DNA from: Paraburkholderia sp. BL9I2N2
GTDB taxonomy: Bacteria > Pseudomonadota > Gammaproteobacteria > Burkholderiales > Burkholderiaceae
DNA: 64,000 nucleotides
Reading direction: 5' to 3'
Assembly (NCBI RefSeq): GCF_004339745.1
Contig: NZ_SMGP01000001.1
Location: 372,001-436,000, forward strand
Translations under genes and position numbers: made by a program
The notes under the pieces: model-generated
Database searches by the model: none
Told to the model about the DNA's origin: nothing
What the model saw: the letters and a program-made list of their open reading frames with translations, nothing else
Shown here: positions 19,502 to 31,318 of the stretch, piece by piece
Layout of the letters: each line of letters opens with the position of its first letter
Numbering within the stretch: position 1 is the first letter of the stretch

Positions 19502-20212
19502 TTACCCGCTCCGTAGAGATCCGAGGTCGGTTTCATCGAGCCATTGCCACGCGCCTGGCGCAAGCGTTTCGGGCAAAGCAAGTCCGCCGATCCGCTCGCG
19601 ATGCAGCGCCTCGCAGCGGTTGCCGGCTGCGGCGATCATCCGCTTGACCTGGTGATACTTGCCTTCCATCACGGTGAGCGCGAGCGCGTGATCGCCGCGC
19701 GCCTCTGCGTCGACTGCCGCGATCGGTTTGGGCTCGCCGTGCAGCAGCACGCCGTCGCGCAGCGCGCTCAATTGCGCGTCGTCGATCGGATGACGCGTGG
19801 TCGCGACATACACCTTCGGCACTTTGCGTTTCGGCGACGTGAACAGGTGCACGAACTTGCCGTCGTCGGAGAGCAGCAGCAGGCCGGTCGTGTCCTGATC
19901 GAGCCGGCCCACGCATTGCACGCCGCGCTCGGCGAACTGCGGCGGCAACAGACTGAACACGCTCAGATGATGCTGCGGATCGCGCGAACACTCGTAGCCC
20001 GCCGGCTTGTTCAGCAGCAGATAGGCCTGCTCGCGATACGGCCAGACGACGCCGTCCACGCTGAAGGAGAAGGTGGTGTCGCCGGTGGGGAAATCGGCAT
20101 CGGCATCGGTGCAGACAGCGCCGCCGATGCTCACGCGCGCGTCGGCGATCAGCGCGCGGCATTGGCGGCGCGAGCCGAAACCCTGACGGAAGAGAATGCT
20201 TTCGAGATTCAT
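19502..20212 (-). CDS. rsuA: 16S rRNA pseudouridine synthase, RsuA family
   Basis: A 236-residue enzyme with an N-terminal S4 RNA-binding domain (residues about 1-45) and the RsuA-type catalytic core: the active-site aspartate lies in GRLDQDTTGLLLLSDDG, with LLNKPAGYECS before it and EGKYHQVKRMIAA after it. By family it would modify U516 of 16S rRNA. The start MNLESILFRQGFGSRRQ at 20212 matches the S4 domain start; the frame continues 36 codons upstream with no similarity. It is divergent from the MFS gene. Confidence 0.9.
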   Translation of the reverse strand: MNLESILFRQGFGSRRQCRALIADARVSIGGAVCTDADADFPTGDTTFSFSVDGVVWPYREQAYLLLNKPAGYECSRDPQHHLSVFSLLPPQFAERGVQCVGRLDQDTTGLLLLSDDGKFVHLFTSPKRKVPKVYVATTRHPIDDAQLSALRDGVLLHGEPKPIAAVDAEARGDHALALTVMEGKYHQVKRMIAAAGNRCEALHRERIGGLALPETLAPGAWQWLDETDLGSLRSG

Positions 20213-20307
20213 GGCGAGCGAAGAATAACACCGCAAGAAGCGGAGCGCCCCACGGCGCGAGTCGGACCACGATGAACGCTTCCATGTCCCGTCGCAGGAG
20301 TTCATCG

Positions 20308-21561
20308 ATGCACGTCCCATCCTCCGCGTTATCCGTACGCCGACTGCCGGCCGCCTTTCAGCGACTCGCGTGGTCGAACCTGGTCGCGCAATCCGCCGAG
20401 CAGATCAGCCTCGCCGCGGCGCCGCTCGTCGCGGTCTTCGCACTCGGCGCCGACGCGCGCGACACGGGTCTGCTGCAAACCGCGCAGACCCTGCCGTTCC
20501 TGTTGCTGTCGATACCGCTCGGCGTCTGGGCCGACCGTCGCTCGCGCCGCACGTTGATGACGCTCGCTGAAAGCGTGCGCGTGATCGCCATGCTAGGTGT
20601 GCTGTTGCTCGTGATGACCCATGCGTTGAGCTTGCCGCTGCTCGCCGCGCTCGGCTTCATCGCCGCGACCGGCACGGTGGCTTACAACGTCGCGGCGCCT
20701 TCTCTGGTGCCCGCGCTCGTGCCGCGCGAAGCCTACGCCAGCGCGAACGGCCGGCTGGAACTTGCGCGCAGCGTGGCGTATTCCGCGGGGCCGGCGCTCG
20801 GCGGACTGCTGGTCGGCTGGATCGGCGCGGGTTGGGCGTATGGCTGCGCGGCCGCGCTGTCGGGGTTGGCCGTCGCGTTGCTGGCGGGCTTGCGCGAGCC
20901 GCCGCGCGCGGCCGCACCGCAGCGTCACTTCATGCTGGAACTGCGCGACGGTACGCGTTTCGTGCTGCGCGACGCGCTGCTGCGTCCGATGCTCGCGACC
21001 GCGGTGTTCTTCAACCTCGGCTTCTTCGTGCTGCAAGCGGTATATGTACCGTACGCGGTGCATCGGCTGGGTCTGAGCGCGTCGGCGGTCGGCGTGACGC
21101 TCGGCGCCTACGGTGTCGGCATGGTGTGCGGCGCGCTCGCCGCGTCCGCCATCGCGCGACGTCTCGCATTCGGCCGTGTGCTGATCATCGGGCCGTCGTG
21201 CGGACTGCTCGCGTCGCTCGTGATGGTGGCGACACTCGTTGCGCCGTCGTTCTGGCTGGCGATGCTGAGCTTCTTCCTGCTCGGCGCCGGACCGATTTTG
21301 TGGGTGGTCGGCTCGACCACGCTACGCCAGGCCATCACGCCCGAACGGATGATGGGGCGCGTCTCCGCGCTCAACAGCACCGCCACCTACGGTGCGCGGC
21401 CGCTCGGTGCATTGCTCGGTGCCGCAATCAGCGCGCGCTGGGGCATGGACGCGTGTCTGGTCGCTGCTGCGGCCGCCTTCCTCGTGCAGGCGCTGATCAT
21501 CGTCATGTCGCCGGCGGCGCGGCTTGCGCGCATTCCGGAGCAAAGCGCCGCGGCTTGCTGA
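20308..21561 (+). CDS. MFS transporter, EntS/MFS_3-type exporter
   Basis: A 417-residue membrane protein with about twelve hydrophobic segments. The loop after helix 2 has GVWADRRSRRTLM, the MFS motif A variant typical of enterobactin-exporter-like (EntS) and macrolide-efflux proteins. The start at 20308 (MHVPSSAL) is preferred because AGGAG lies seven bases upstream; in-frame ATGs also occur at 20272 and 20284. The substrate cannot be deduced: there is no siderophore cluster nearby. Confidence 0.82.
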   Translation: MHVPSSALSVRRLPAAFQRLAWSNLVAQSAEQISLAAAPLVAVFALGADARDTGLLQTAQTLPFLLLSIPLGVWADRRSRRTLMTLAESVRVIAMLGVLLLVMTHALSLPLLAALGFIAATGTVAYNVAAPSLVPALVPREAYASANGRLELARSVAYSAGPALGGLLVGWIGAGWAYGCAAALSGLAVALLAGLREPPRAAAPQRHFMLELRDGTRFVLRDALLRPMLATAVFFNLGFFVLQAVYVPYAVHRLGLSASAVGVTLGAYGVGMVCGALAASAIARRLAFGRVLIIGPSCGLLASLVMVATLVAPSFWLAMLSFFLLGAGPILWVVGSTTLRQAITPERMMGRVSALNSTATYGARPLGALLGAAISARWGMDACLVAAAAAFLVQALIIVMSPAARLARIPEQSAAAC

Positions 21562-21640
21562 AAACAGATTTTCACGAAGCCGCGCCGGTAGCGATTGGGA
21601 TGCGTAGTTTGTACGCGGGTCGTCGGTGAAAACCCTCGAA

Positions 21641-21701
21641 AATGAAAATGAATTTTTTTCTACGAGATTTCCGTGTAAATATACTTTCATTCATTTTCAT
21701 T
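21641..21701 (+). promoter_or_regulatory. candidate RpiR operator and promoter
   Basis: Two 13-base arms, AATGAAAATGAAT (21641-21653) and its exact complement ATTCATTTTCATT (21689-21701), are 35 bases apart. The left arm runs into a seven-T run and a TTTTTTTC sequence similar to sites bound by some RpiR-type regulators. TATACT at 21680-21685, between the arms, could be the -10 box. It lies directly before the rpiR-type gene and would suit autoregulation. This assignment is inference. Confidence 0.6.
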
Positions 21702-21729
21702 ACGCCCCAGGCACCGCGCCCTCGCTCGC

Positions 21730-22713
21730 ATGATCCATCAACCGTCCGTTGCTTCCGATTCCGCCGAGCAGGCCATCGCCGCGCGTATCGCCGCGGCCAT
21801 GCCGACCCTCACGCCGATTCATCGGCGCATGGGCGACTACGTGCTGGCCAATCTGTTTCGCGCGGCGACCATGCGGATCGACGAGCTGGCCAGCGTGGTC
21901 GGTGCGTCGGTGGCGACGGCGAATCGCTTCGCCCGCGCGCTCGGTTTCGACGGCTATCCGCAGTTTCGTGAGGCGCTGGTTCGCGGCTTCGAGGCGACGC
22001 TCGCACCGGTCGAGCGCTTGCGCAGTGCGCAGGAGTCGCTCGCAGCCGGCGACGATGTGGTCGACGCCTCGCTCGAACAGGCCGCCAACAATCTGCACGC
22101 CACCCGCACGGCGATCGACAGCGCCGCGGCCGAAGCCGCCGTCGAAGCGATCATCGCCGCGCGCCGCGTGTTCGTGCTCGGCTTCGGCGCCAGCGCGTTT
22201 CTCGCGGGTCTGATGGAACACGGCCTGATGCCGTATCACGACAACGTGCAGTCGCTCGCGCTAATGGGCGGACCGTCGCACGCCGCGCGGCGTCTGTTTG
22301 CTTCCAACGAGGGCGACCTCGTCATCGGTATCGCTTTTCCGCGTTACGTCGAAGACACGATCGAGCTCGCGCATCGCGCGGCGGGCCGTGGCGCTCGCGT
22401 GCTCGCGCTTACCGACAGTCCGCGTTCGCCGCTCGCGCAGTTCGCCGACATCTCGCTCTACGTCCGCGCCGACCGGCGGCTCGCGGCGAATGCCGATTCG
22501 GCCGTGCTCGCCGTGATCGAGGCGCTGTGCGACGCGGTGGCGTATCGGGCCAAACGCTCGGTGAAGGCCGCCGCCGAAGTCAGCGAATTCCTGCTGCCGT
22601 GGCTCGTCGACCCGCAAGCCGAGGCTGCCGGCACGAGCGCGCGGCCCGCGCGCGGCGCGACCCGAACCACCCGAACTTCCCGCACTCCTCGCACTACGAA
22701 AGCCAAACGATGA
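21730..22713 (+). CDS. RpiR-family transcriptional regulator (HTH plus SIS domain)
   Basis: A 327-residue regulator. The N-terminal helix-turn-helix (about residues 28-75, MRIDELASVVGASVATANRFARALGF) and a SIS phosphosugar-binding domain (about 130-260, VFVLGFGASAFLAGLMEHGL and GDLVIGIAFPRYVEDTIELAHRA) define the family. The C-terminus is a low-complexity basic Arg/Thr tail. It is the first gene of a run that includes a peptidase, an importer and two aminopeptidases, and overlaps iaaA by four bases, so it most probably controls that operon through a small-molecule signal. Confidence 0.92.
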   Translation: MIHQPSVASDSAEQAIAARIAAAMPTLTPIHRRMGDYVLANLFRAATMRIDELASVVGASVATANRFARALGFDGYPQFREALVRGFEATLAPVERLRSAQESLAAGDDVVDASLEQAANNLHATRTAIDSAAAEAAVEAIIAARRVFVLGFGASAFLAGLMEHGLMPYHDNVQSLALMGGPSHAARRLFASNEGDLVIGIAFPRYVEDTIELAHRAAGRGARVLALTDSPRSPLAQFADISLYVRADRRLAANADSAVLAVIEALCDAVAYRAKRSVKAAAEVSEFLLPWLVDPQAEAAGTSARPARGATRTTRTSRTPRTTKAKR

Positions 22714-23699
22714 ACTCCAACGCAGTCATTGCCATTCATGGCGGGGCAGGGACGATCCTGCGCTCGTCGATGTCGGCCAGCGCCGAAGCCGACTACCACG
22801 CCGCGTTGCACGCGGTGCTGAGCGCCGGCCAGCGCGTGCTCGCCGACGGCGGCAGCGCGCTCGACGCCGTCAGCGAAGCCGTACGCCTGCTCGAAGACTG
22901 CCCGCTCTTCAACGCGGGCCGCGGCGCGGTCTACACCGCGGCCGGCACGCACGAACTCGACGCGGCGATCATGGACGGCAGCACGCTCGACGCCGGCGCG
23001 ATCTGCTGCGTGAAGCGCGTGCGCAATCCGATTCTGGCGGCGCGCCGCGTGCTCGAACGCAGCGAGCATGTGCTGTTCACCGGCGAAGGCGCGGAAGCGT
23101 TCGCCGCCGCGCAAGGACTCGAATTCGCCGAGCCCGAGTATTTCCATACTGAAGCGCGCCATCGCCAATGGCTGATCGCGCGCGGGCAACAGCGCGCCAT
23201 GCTCGATCACGACGGCGCCACGCTCGCCGCCGCGCCGTCTCCCAGTGACGACCCGACGCCGCACGAACCGATCGATCCGAACCGCAAGTTCGGCACCGTC
23301 GGCGCCGTCGCACTCGATCAGCATGGACACGTGGCGGCAGCGACATCGACGGGCGGCGTCACCAACAAGCAGGCCGGCCGGGTCGGCGATACGCCCCTAA
23401 TCGGCGCGGGCTGCTATGCGGACGACGCGACCTGCGCGGTCTCGACCACCGGCTCGGGTGAAATGTTCATGCGCATGGTCGCGGCCTACGACGTCGCCGC
23501 GCAAATGGCTTACCGCAACGTGTCGCTGCAGGAAGCAGCCGACGACGTGGTGATGAACCGCCTGCCGAAGATCGACGGACGCGGCGGCCTGATTGCTGTC
23601 GATGCGCGCGGCAATGTCACGCTGCCGTTCAATACCGAAGGCATGTATCGCGGTTTTGCGCGGCTCGGCGAAGCGCCGGTGACGGCGATTTACCGCTAG
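22710..23699 (+). CDS. iaaA: isoaspartyl peptidase / L-asparaginase, plant type
   Basis: A 329-residue N-terminal-nucleophile hydrolase that cleaves beta-aspartyl dipeptides and asparagine. The precursor would self-cleave before Thr196 in [15 protein letters not shown] at the N-terminus, [20 protein letters not shown] and [22 protein letters not shown] are all conserved. The linker before the nucleophile (residues about 165-190) is Pro/Asp-rich as usual. The ATG overlaps the regulator stop (ATGA). In E. coli iaaA likewise precedes gsiABCD, so the association with the importer is ancestral. Confidence 0.95.
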   Translation: MNSNAVIAIHGGAGTILRSSMSASAEADYHAALHAVLSAGQRVLADGGSALDAVSEAVRLLEDCPLFNAGRGAVYTAAGTHELDAAIMDGSTLDAGAICCVKRVRNPILAARRVLERSEHVLFTGEGAEAFAAAQGLEFAEPEYFHTEARHRQWLIARGQQRAMLDHDGATLAAAPSPSDDPTPHEPIDPNRKFGTVGAVALDQHGHVAAATSTGGVTNKQAGRVGDTPLIGAGCYADDATCAVSTTGSGEMFMRMVAAYDVAAQMAYRNVSLQEAADDVVMNRLPKIDGRGGLIAVDARGNVTLPFNTEGMYRGFARLGEAPVTAIYR

Positions 23700-23760
23700 T
23701 CAGTCTGGCCGCTTACAGCATGAACCCCCGTTAGCCGCGTTCGAATTCAAAGGAACCACC

Positions 23761-25683
<1,923 letters not shown>

Positions 25684-25753
25684 AACCTAAAGCAACACGC
25701 TTCTTCTCGCAGCATCACAACCTGTTTTCATTTCGCAGCCTGGAGCCAACCTC

Positions 25754-27316
25754 ATGAACCTGCTGGTCCCGTCTTCTCCGTTTCGTTTGCGCGCGCTGAT
25801 CAGCGGCGGCGCGGTGGTGTTCGCGATGCTCGCGGGCAATGCGGCGCATGCCGACACCACGGCCGTGATGGCCGTCGCCTCGACCTTCACGACGCTCGAT
25901 CCGTACGATGCCAACGACACGCTCTCGCAAGCCGTCGCCAAGTCGTTCTATCAAGGGCTGTTCGGGTTCGACAAGGACATGAAGCTGGTCAACGTGCTGG
26001 CCGATAGCTACGAAGCCAGCCCGGATGCGAAGGTCTACACGTTCAAGCTGCGCCACGGCGTGAAGTTCCAGGACGGCACCGACTTCAACGCCGCCGCGGT
26101 GAAAGCGAACTTCGACCGCGTCACCGATCCGGCGAACAAGCTCAAGCGCTACAACATGTTCAACCGCATCGAGAAGACCGAAGTGGTCGATCCGTACACG
26201 GTGAAGATCACGCTGAAGGCGCCGTTCTCGGCGTTCGTCAACGTGTTGGCGCATCCGTCGGCGGTGATGATTTCGCCGGACGCGCTGAAGAAGTACGGCA
26301 AGGACATCGCGTTCCATCCGGTCGGCACGGGTCCGTTCGAACTGGTGAAGTGGGATCCGGCGGGCGATTTGACGGTGAAGAAGTTCGCGGGCTACTGGAA
26401 GAAGGGCTACCCGAAGGTCGACGCGATCGACTGGAAGCCGGTGGTCGACAACAACACGCGCGCTGCGTTGATGCGCACCGGCGAAGCAGATTTCGCGTTC
26501 CAGGTGCCGTTCGAACAGGCCGCGCAATTGCAGTCGAGCCCGAAGGTCGATCTGATCGCGTCGCCGTCGATCATTCAGCGCTACATCAGCCTGAACGTGA
26601 ACCAGAAGCCGTTCGACAATCCGAAGGTGCGTGAAGCGCTGAACTATGCGGTCAACAAGGACGCGCTCACCAAGGTCGTGTTCGCCGGCTATGCGACGCC
26701 GGCCGACGGCGTGGTGCCGCAAGGCGTCGACTACGCGGTGAAGCAGGGCCCGTGGCCGTACGATCCGGCGAAGGCGCGCGCCTTGCTGAAGGAAGCGGGC
26801 TATCCGAACGGTTTCGAAACCACGCTGTGGTCCGCGTATAACTACTCGACCGCGCAGAAGGTGATTCAGTTCGTGCAGCAGCAGCTCGCGCAAGTGGGCA
26901 TCAAGGCGCAGGTCGAAGCGCTCGAGGCGGGTCAGCGCGTCGCCAAGGTGGAAAGCGCGCAGGACGCCTCAACGGCACCGGTGCGCATGTACTACGCGGG
27001 CTGGTCGTCGTCGACGGGCGAAGCGGATTGGGCGATCACGCCGCTGCTCGCGTCGGTCTCGTTCCCGCCGAAGATGGTCAATACGGCGTACTACAAGAAC
27101 GACACCGTCGACAGCGATCTGAAGCAGGCACTCGAAACCACCGACCGCACGAAGAAGGCCGAGCTCTACACCGACGCGCAAAAGCGCATCTGGGCCGACG
27201 CGCCGTGGATCTTCCTCGTCAAGGAGAAGGTCGTGTACGCGCGCAGCAAGCGTCTGTCGGGTGCCTATGTGGCGCCGGACGGTTCGTTCAATTTCGACGA
27301 GATCGCGATCAAGTAA
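25754..27316 (+). CDS. gsiB: peptide/glutathione-binding periplasmic protein (GsiB-like, SBP family 5)
   Basis: A 520-residue family-5 solute-binding protein with a signal peptide cleaved near AHA-DT (about residue 34). Typical blocks are present: [76 protein letters not shown] and the terminal FNFDEIAIK. The protein would capture the ligand in the periplasm for GsiCD. It lies 70 bases after gsiA with AGCCTGGAGCC before the ATG. Confidence 0.93.
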   Translation: MNLLVPSSPFRLRALISGGAVVFAMLAGNAAHADTTAVMAVASTFTTLDPYDANDTLSQAVAKSFYQGLFGFDKDMKLVNVLADSYEASPDAKVYTFKLRHGVKFQDGTDFNAAAVKANFDRVTDPANKLKRYNMFNRIEKTEVVDPYTVKITLKAPFSAFVNVLAHPSAVMISPDALKKYGKDIAFHPVGTGPFELVKWDPAGDLTVKKFAGYWKKGYPKVDAIDWKPVVDNNTRAALMRTGEADFAFQVPFEQAAQLQSSPKVDLIASPSIIQRYISLNVNQKPFDNPKVREALNYAVNKDALTKVVFAGYATPADGVVPQGVDYAVKQGPWPYDPAKARALLKEAGYPNGFETTLWSAYNYSTAQKVIQFVQQQLAQVGIKAQVEALEAGQRVAKVESAQDASTAPVRMYYAGWSSSTGEADWAITPLLASVSFPPKMVNTAYYKNDTVDSDLKQALETTDRTKKAELYTDAQKRIWADAPWIFLVKEKVVYARSKRLSGAYVAPDGSFNFDEIAIK

Positions 27317-27439
27317 TGAGCTGACCGTGCGCGCCGGCGTGTCGTTTCATTGGCACGCCGTGCCGCACGGGCGCTGCTTTGCGCCATTACGCGCCGCACA
27401 AGATCTTTCGTTGCCCGCATCATTGCCGGATTGGATGTC

Positions 27440-28360
27440 ATGCTGAACTTCCTCGTCAAACGTCTCTTTGGCCTGCTGCCGACGCTCTTCATCGTCGCCG
27501 TGCTGGTGTTCCTGTTCGTGCATCTGTTGCCGGGCGATCCGGCGCGGCTCGCCGCCGGTCCGGATGCGGACGAGGCGACCGTCGCGCTGGTGCGTGCCGA
27601 CCTCGGCCTGAACAAGCCGATGCCGCAGCAATTCGCCAGCTTCTTCGTGAAGATCGCGCACGGCGACTTCGGCATCTCGACGCGCAGCAAGCGTCCGGTC
27701 AGCCAGGAAATCGGCGAGCGCTTCATGCCCACGCTGCTGCTCACGCTCGCCAGCATGGTGTGGGCGGTCGTGCTGGGCATGGGCATCGGCATCGTCTCGG
27801 CCGTGTGGCGCAACCGCTGGCCCGACCGGCTCGGCATGACGCTCGCGGTGTCGGGCATTTCATTTCCCGCATTCGCGCTCGGCATGCTGCTGATGGAGAT
27901 TTTTTCGGTGAAGCTCGGCTGGCTGCCTATCGTCGGCGATGGTTCGTGGCAGAGCTACGTGCTGCCCTCGCTCACGCTCGGCGCGGCCGTCGCGGCGGTG
28001 ATGGCACGCTTCACCCGCGCGTCGTTCGTCGAAGTGATGAACGAAGATTTCGTGCGCACCGCGCGCGCCAAGGGCGTGCCCGAACGTCTCGTGATCGTCA
28101 AACACTGCCTGCGCAACGCGATGATTCCCGTGATCACGATGATGGGGCTGCAATTCGGCTTTCTGCTGGGCGGCTCGATCGTGGTCGAAGTGGTGTTCAA
28201 CTGGCCGGGCCTCGGGCGCCTGCTGGTGGACGCGGTATCGATGCGCGACTATCCGGTGATTCAGGCTGAAGTGCTGTTGTTCTCGCTGGAATTCATCATC
28301 ATCAATCTGGTCGTGGACGTGCTGTACGCCGTGATCAACCCGACCATCCGTTTCAAGTGA
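27440..28360 (+). CDS. gsiC: peptide ABC importer permease (GsiC/DppB-like)
   Basis: A 306-residue permease with six membrane segments. The family opener [35 protein letters not shown] is split here into helix 1 and the [12 protein letters not shown] motif; the EAA loop is [26 protein letters not shown] and the C-terminus ends in [11 protein letters not shown] as in DppB/GsiC. The ATG at 27440 is used because it matches the family start; an in-frame start 30 codons earlier adds unrelated sequence. Confidence 0.94.
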   Translation: MLNFLVKRLFGLLPTLFIVAVLVFLFVHLLPGDPARLAAGPDADEATVALVRADLGLNKPMPQQFASFFVKIAHGDFGISTRSKRPVSQEIGERFMPTLLLTLASMVWAVVLGMGIGIVSAVWRNRWPDRLGMTLAVSGISFPAFALGMLLMEIFSVKLGWLPIVGDGSWQSYVLPSLTLGAAVAAVMARFTRASFVEVMNEDFVRTARAKGVPERLVIVKHCLRNAMIPVITMMGLQFGFLLGGSIVVEVVFNWPGLGRLLVDAVSMRDYPVIQAEVLLFSLEFIIINLVVDVLYAVINPTIRFK

Positions 28361-28367
28361 GGCCCGC

Positions 28368-29273
28368 ATGAGCACGACCGCCACCGAGCCGACCGCGGCG
28401 CAAGCCGCCAAAGCAGAACGCGCGATCCGCACGCCGTGGAGCGAGTTCTGGCGCAAATTCCGTAAGCAGCACGTGGCGCTCGGCGCCGGCATCTTCGTGC
28501 TGCTGTTGATTACGGTCGCGATCATTGCGCCGCATATCGTGCCGTACGATCCGGAGAATTTTTTCGACTACGACGCGTTGAATGCGGGGCCGTCCGCCGC
28601 GCACTGGTTCGGCGTGGATTCGCTGGGCCGCGATATTTTCAGCCGCATTCTGGCGGGTTCGCGCATTTCGCTCGAAGCGGGCTTTCTGTCCGTTGCGATC
28701 GGCGCGGTGATCGGCACGTTCTTCGGCCTGCTGGCCGGCTACTACGAAGGCTGGTGGGATCGCATCACGATGCGCGTCGCCGATGTGCTGTTCGCCTTTC
28801 CCGGCATTCTGCTGGCCATCGGCGTGGTGGCGATTCTCGGCAACGGCATGATCAACGTGATCTGCGCGGTCGCGATCTTCAGCATTCCGGCGTTCGCGCG
28901 GCTCGTGCGCGGCAATACCCTGATGCTCAAGCAGCTCACGTATATCGAGGCGGCGCGCAGCATCGGCGCGTCGGATTGGACGATCATCGTGCGGCACATT
29001 TTGCCGGGGACGATTTCCTCGGTGGTGGTGTACTTCACGATGCGTATCGGCACTTCGATCATCACCGCCGCAAGTTTGTCGTTTCTCGGGCTCGGCGCGC
29101 AGCCGCCGACGCCGGAGTGGGGCGCGATGCTCAACGAAGCGCGCGCCGACATGGTCACCGCGCCGCATATCGCGCTGTTTCCGAGTCTGGCGATTTTCCT
29201 GACCGTGCTGGCGTTCAACCTGCTCGGCGACGGTTTGCGCGATGCGCTCGATCCGAAGCTCGACCGGCCATGA
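28368..29273 (+). CDS. gsiD: peptide ABC importer permease (GsiD/DppC-like)
   Basis: A 301-residue DppC-type permease. An N-terminal cytoplasmic segment ([20 protein letters not shown]) leads to helix 1, then the periplasmic [21 protein letters not shown] block typical of the family and the EAA loop [41 protein letters not shown] and [14 protein letters not shown] are further landmarks. Seven bases separate it from gsiC and its stop overlaps the next start (ATGA). Confidence 0.94.
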   Translation: MSTTATEPTAAQAAKAERAIRTPWSEFWRKFRKQHVALGAGIFVLLLITVAIIAPHIVPYDPENFFDYDALNAGPSAAHWFGVDSLGRDIFSRILAGSRISLEAGFLSVAIGAVIGTFFGLLAGYYEGWWDRITMRVADVLFAFPGILLAIGVVAILGNGMINVICAVAIFSIPAFARLVRGNTLMLKQLTYIEAARSIGASDWTIIVRHILPGTISSVVVYFTMRIGTSIITAASLSFLGLGAQPPTPEWGAMLNEARADMVTAPHIALFPSLAIFLTVLAFNLLGDGLRDALDPKLDRP

Positions 29274-30349
29274 ATTCGACTCGGGTTCAGGACGCGCCGC
29301 ATATCGGCGGATTGCCAAGCGGTCCGCTCGGTACGATCGCTGATGTACAGAGCGTGACGGTTGGTCACTACACGCTCGATCAGGGTGCCGTGCAAACCGG
29401 CGTGACCGTGATTCGTCCACACGACGGCGATTCGTTTCTCGACAAGGTGCCGGCGGCGTCGTCGGTGATCAACGGGTTCGGCAAAAGCATTGGGCTCGTG
29501 CAAGTTGACGAACTCGGCACGCTGGAAACGCCAATCGCGTTGACCAACACATTCGGCGTTGCCGCTGTCGCGCAGGCGCAGATTCGCGCGGCCATTCGCG
29601 CGAATCCGCAGATCGGGCGCGAGTGGTCGACGGTCAATCCCTTGGTGTTCGAATGCAATGACGGGTATCTGAACGATATCCAGGCGCTCGCCGTCACCGC
29701 GCAGCATTTCGACGATGCGTATGCAGCGGCCAGCGCGGATGTCGTGAGTGGATCGGTCGGTGCGGGCCGAGGCATGTCGTGCTTCGATCTGAAGGGCGGC
29801 ATCGGCAATGCGTCACGTGTGGTGAGCATAGCGAGCCGTTGCTATACCGTCGGCGCACTCGTGCTGGCGAACTTCGGCCGCCTGCCGATGCTGACCGTCG
29901 ACGGCACGCCGCTCGGCCGTGTGCTGGCCGCACGCGCGGCCAAAGCGGCGACGGCGGCGGCGGCAACGAAGCCGGAGCAAGGCTCGATCATCATGATCGT
30001 CGCCACCGACGCGCCGCTCGACGCGCGCCAGCTCAAGCGTCTCTCATTGCGTGCGGCAGCGGGTCTTGCGCGCACCGGCTCGGTGTACGGCCACGGCAGC
30101 GGCGATATCGCACTCGCGTTTTCGACGGCCTATACCGTGCCGCACGGTGCCGACTTCATCACGCTCCCGCCATTGCTCGCCGACGAGCGTCTGGACCCGC
30201 TCTTTCGCGCGTGCGCGGACAGCGTGGAGCAGGCGATTCTCGATGCGTTGTGGAGCGCTGCGTCCGTCACCGGGCGCGACGGCCACCGGCGGCTATCACT
30301 GCGTGACTCAGTCCCCGATCTCGCCCAACTACTCAAGCCCACTCCCTGA
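29270..30349 (+). CDS. DmpA-type aminopeptidase (P1/S58 family)
   Basis: A 359-residue member of the DmpA/BapA self-processing aminopeptidases, which release N-terminal residues including D-amino acids or beta-amino acids. The expected autocleavage site precedes Ser239 in [50 protein letters not shown] and [16 protein letters not shown] are typical. The linker before the nucleophile is Ala-rich. Coupled to gsiD and to the next gene by overlapping start and stop codons, it is a likely processing enzyme for imported peptides. Confidence 0.92.
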   Translation: MNSTRVQDAPHIGGLPSGPLGTIADVQSVTVGHYTLDQGAVQTGVTVIRPHDGDSFLDKVPAASSVINGFGKSIGLVQVDELGTLETPIALTNTFGVAAVAQAQIRAAIRANPQIGREWSTVNPLVFECNDGYLNDIQALAVTAQHFDDAYAAASADVVSGSVGAGRGMSCFDLKGGIGNASRVVSIASRCYTVGALVLANFGRLPMLTVDGTPLGRVLAARAAKAATAAAATKPEQGSIIMIVATDAPLDARQLKRLSLRAAAGLARTGSVYGHGSGDIALAFSTAYTVPHGADFITLPPLLADERLDPLFRACADSVEQAILDALWSAASVTGRDGHRRLSLRDSVPDLAQLLKPTP

Positions 30350-31182
30350 TGAAAGTCCTCATTTCCACCGACATCGAAGGCATCGCCGGTGTGTTTCATC
30401 CTGAACAAACGCGCGCGGGCAACGGCGAATACGAAGCCGCACGCCGCTGGATGACGCTCGAAGCCAACGCCGCAATCGAAGGCGCATTCGCCGGCGGCGC
30501 GACGCACGTGTGGGTCAACGACTCTCACGGCGGCTTTCGCAATCTGCTGCCCGACCTGCTCGACGCGCGCGCCCAGGTGGTGCTCGGCAAGCCGCGCACG
30601 CTCGGCATGATGGCCGGGCTCGAATACGGCGCGGCGCTGGTCTTCATGATCGGCTATCACGCGATGTCGCAAACGCGCGGCATCCTCGCGCACACCATCA
30701 ACAGCTTTGCCTTCGCTCGCGTTTCGCTGAACGGTGTCGAGGTCGGCGAGGCGGGCGTCTATGGCGCGCTGGCGGAAGAATATGGCGCACAGGTCGCGCT
30801 TTTATCCGGCGATGACGTCTTCGCCGAAGAAACCGCACCGCGTTTTCCTGGCGCGCGGTTTGTCGTCACCAAGAGCGCGACGGGGCACGCGAGCGGCGTC
30901 ACGCAATCGCCGGCAAGCGCGCGCGCCGCTATCGAAGCCGCCGCGCGTGAAGTGGTCCAGCAGCATCTCGCCAAAGGACGCGCACGAGAATCCACACGCG
31001 CCGAAGCGAAGCCCGTGGAATGCGAACTGCGCGTGCAAACCAGCGCGCTCGCCGATCTGTTCTGCCAATGGCCGACGCTTACGCGCGTCGATGCGGTCAC
31101 GCTGCGCTTTGGCGCGGCGTCGGCGGAGCATGCGGTGCGTATGTTGAATTGCCTGTCGGCGATGTCGTTCATGTTGCGCTGA
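30349..31182 (+). CDS. dppA: D-aminopeptidase DppA-like (M55 family)
   Basis: A 277-residue zinc peptidase of the DppA family, known for releasing D-alanine from D-Ala-containing peptides. The metal ligands of B. subtilis DppA are conserved: Asp8 and Glu10 in ISTDIEG, His60 in NDSHGG, His104 in IGYHAMS and a glutamate at 134 in VGEAGVYG; His115 matches the proposed catalytic histidine. It is the last gene of the operon and its start overlaps the dmpA-like stop. Pairing a DmpA-type and a DppA-type enzyme suggests peptides containing D-residues. Confidence 0.93.
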   Translation: MKVLISTDIEGIAGVFHPEQTRAGNGEYEAARRWMTLEANAAIEGAFAGGATHVWVNDSHGGFRNLLPDLLDARAQVVLGKPRTLGMMAGLEYGAALVFMIGYHAMSQTRGILAHTINSFAFARVSLNGVEVGEAGVYGALAEEYGAQVALLSGDDVFAEETAPRFPGARFVVTKSATGHASGVTQSPASARAAIEAAAREVVQQHLAKGRARESTRAEAKPVECELRVQTSALADLFCQWPTLTRVDAVTLRFGAASAEHAVRMLNCLSAMSFMLR

Positions 31183-31318
31183 TCGCGACAACTGGCTGTC
31201 CTCCCGGACGCGGCCATTTCACCACGCTTACAGCGGCACCGTGACGGCACGTTTCGTGAGGAAGCGTTACTCTCCTGCATTCCGGAGGCAGCGTCTTTCT
31301 CACTGAGCGGAGTACAGC

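Noticed and set aside
27265..27885. A 206-codon minus-strand frame between gsiB and gsiC
   Set aside because: It overlaps both genes and has a shadow-like Ser/Arg composition.
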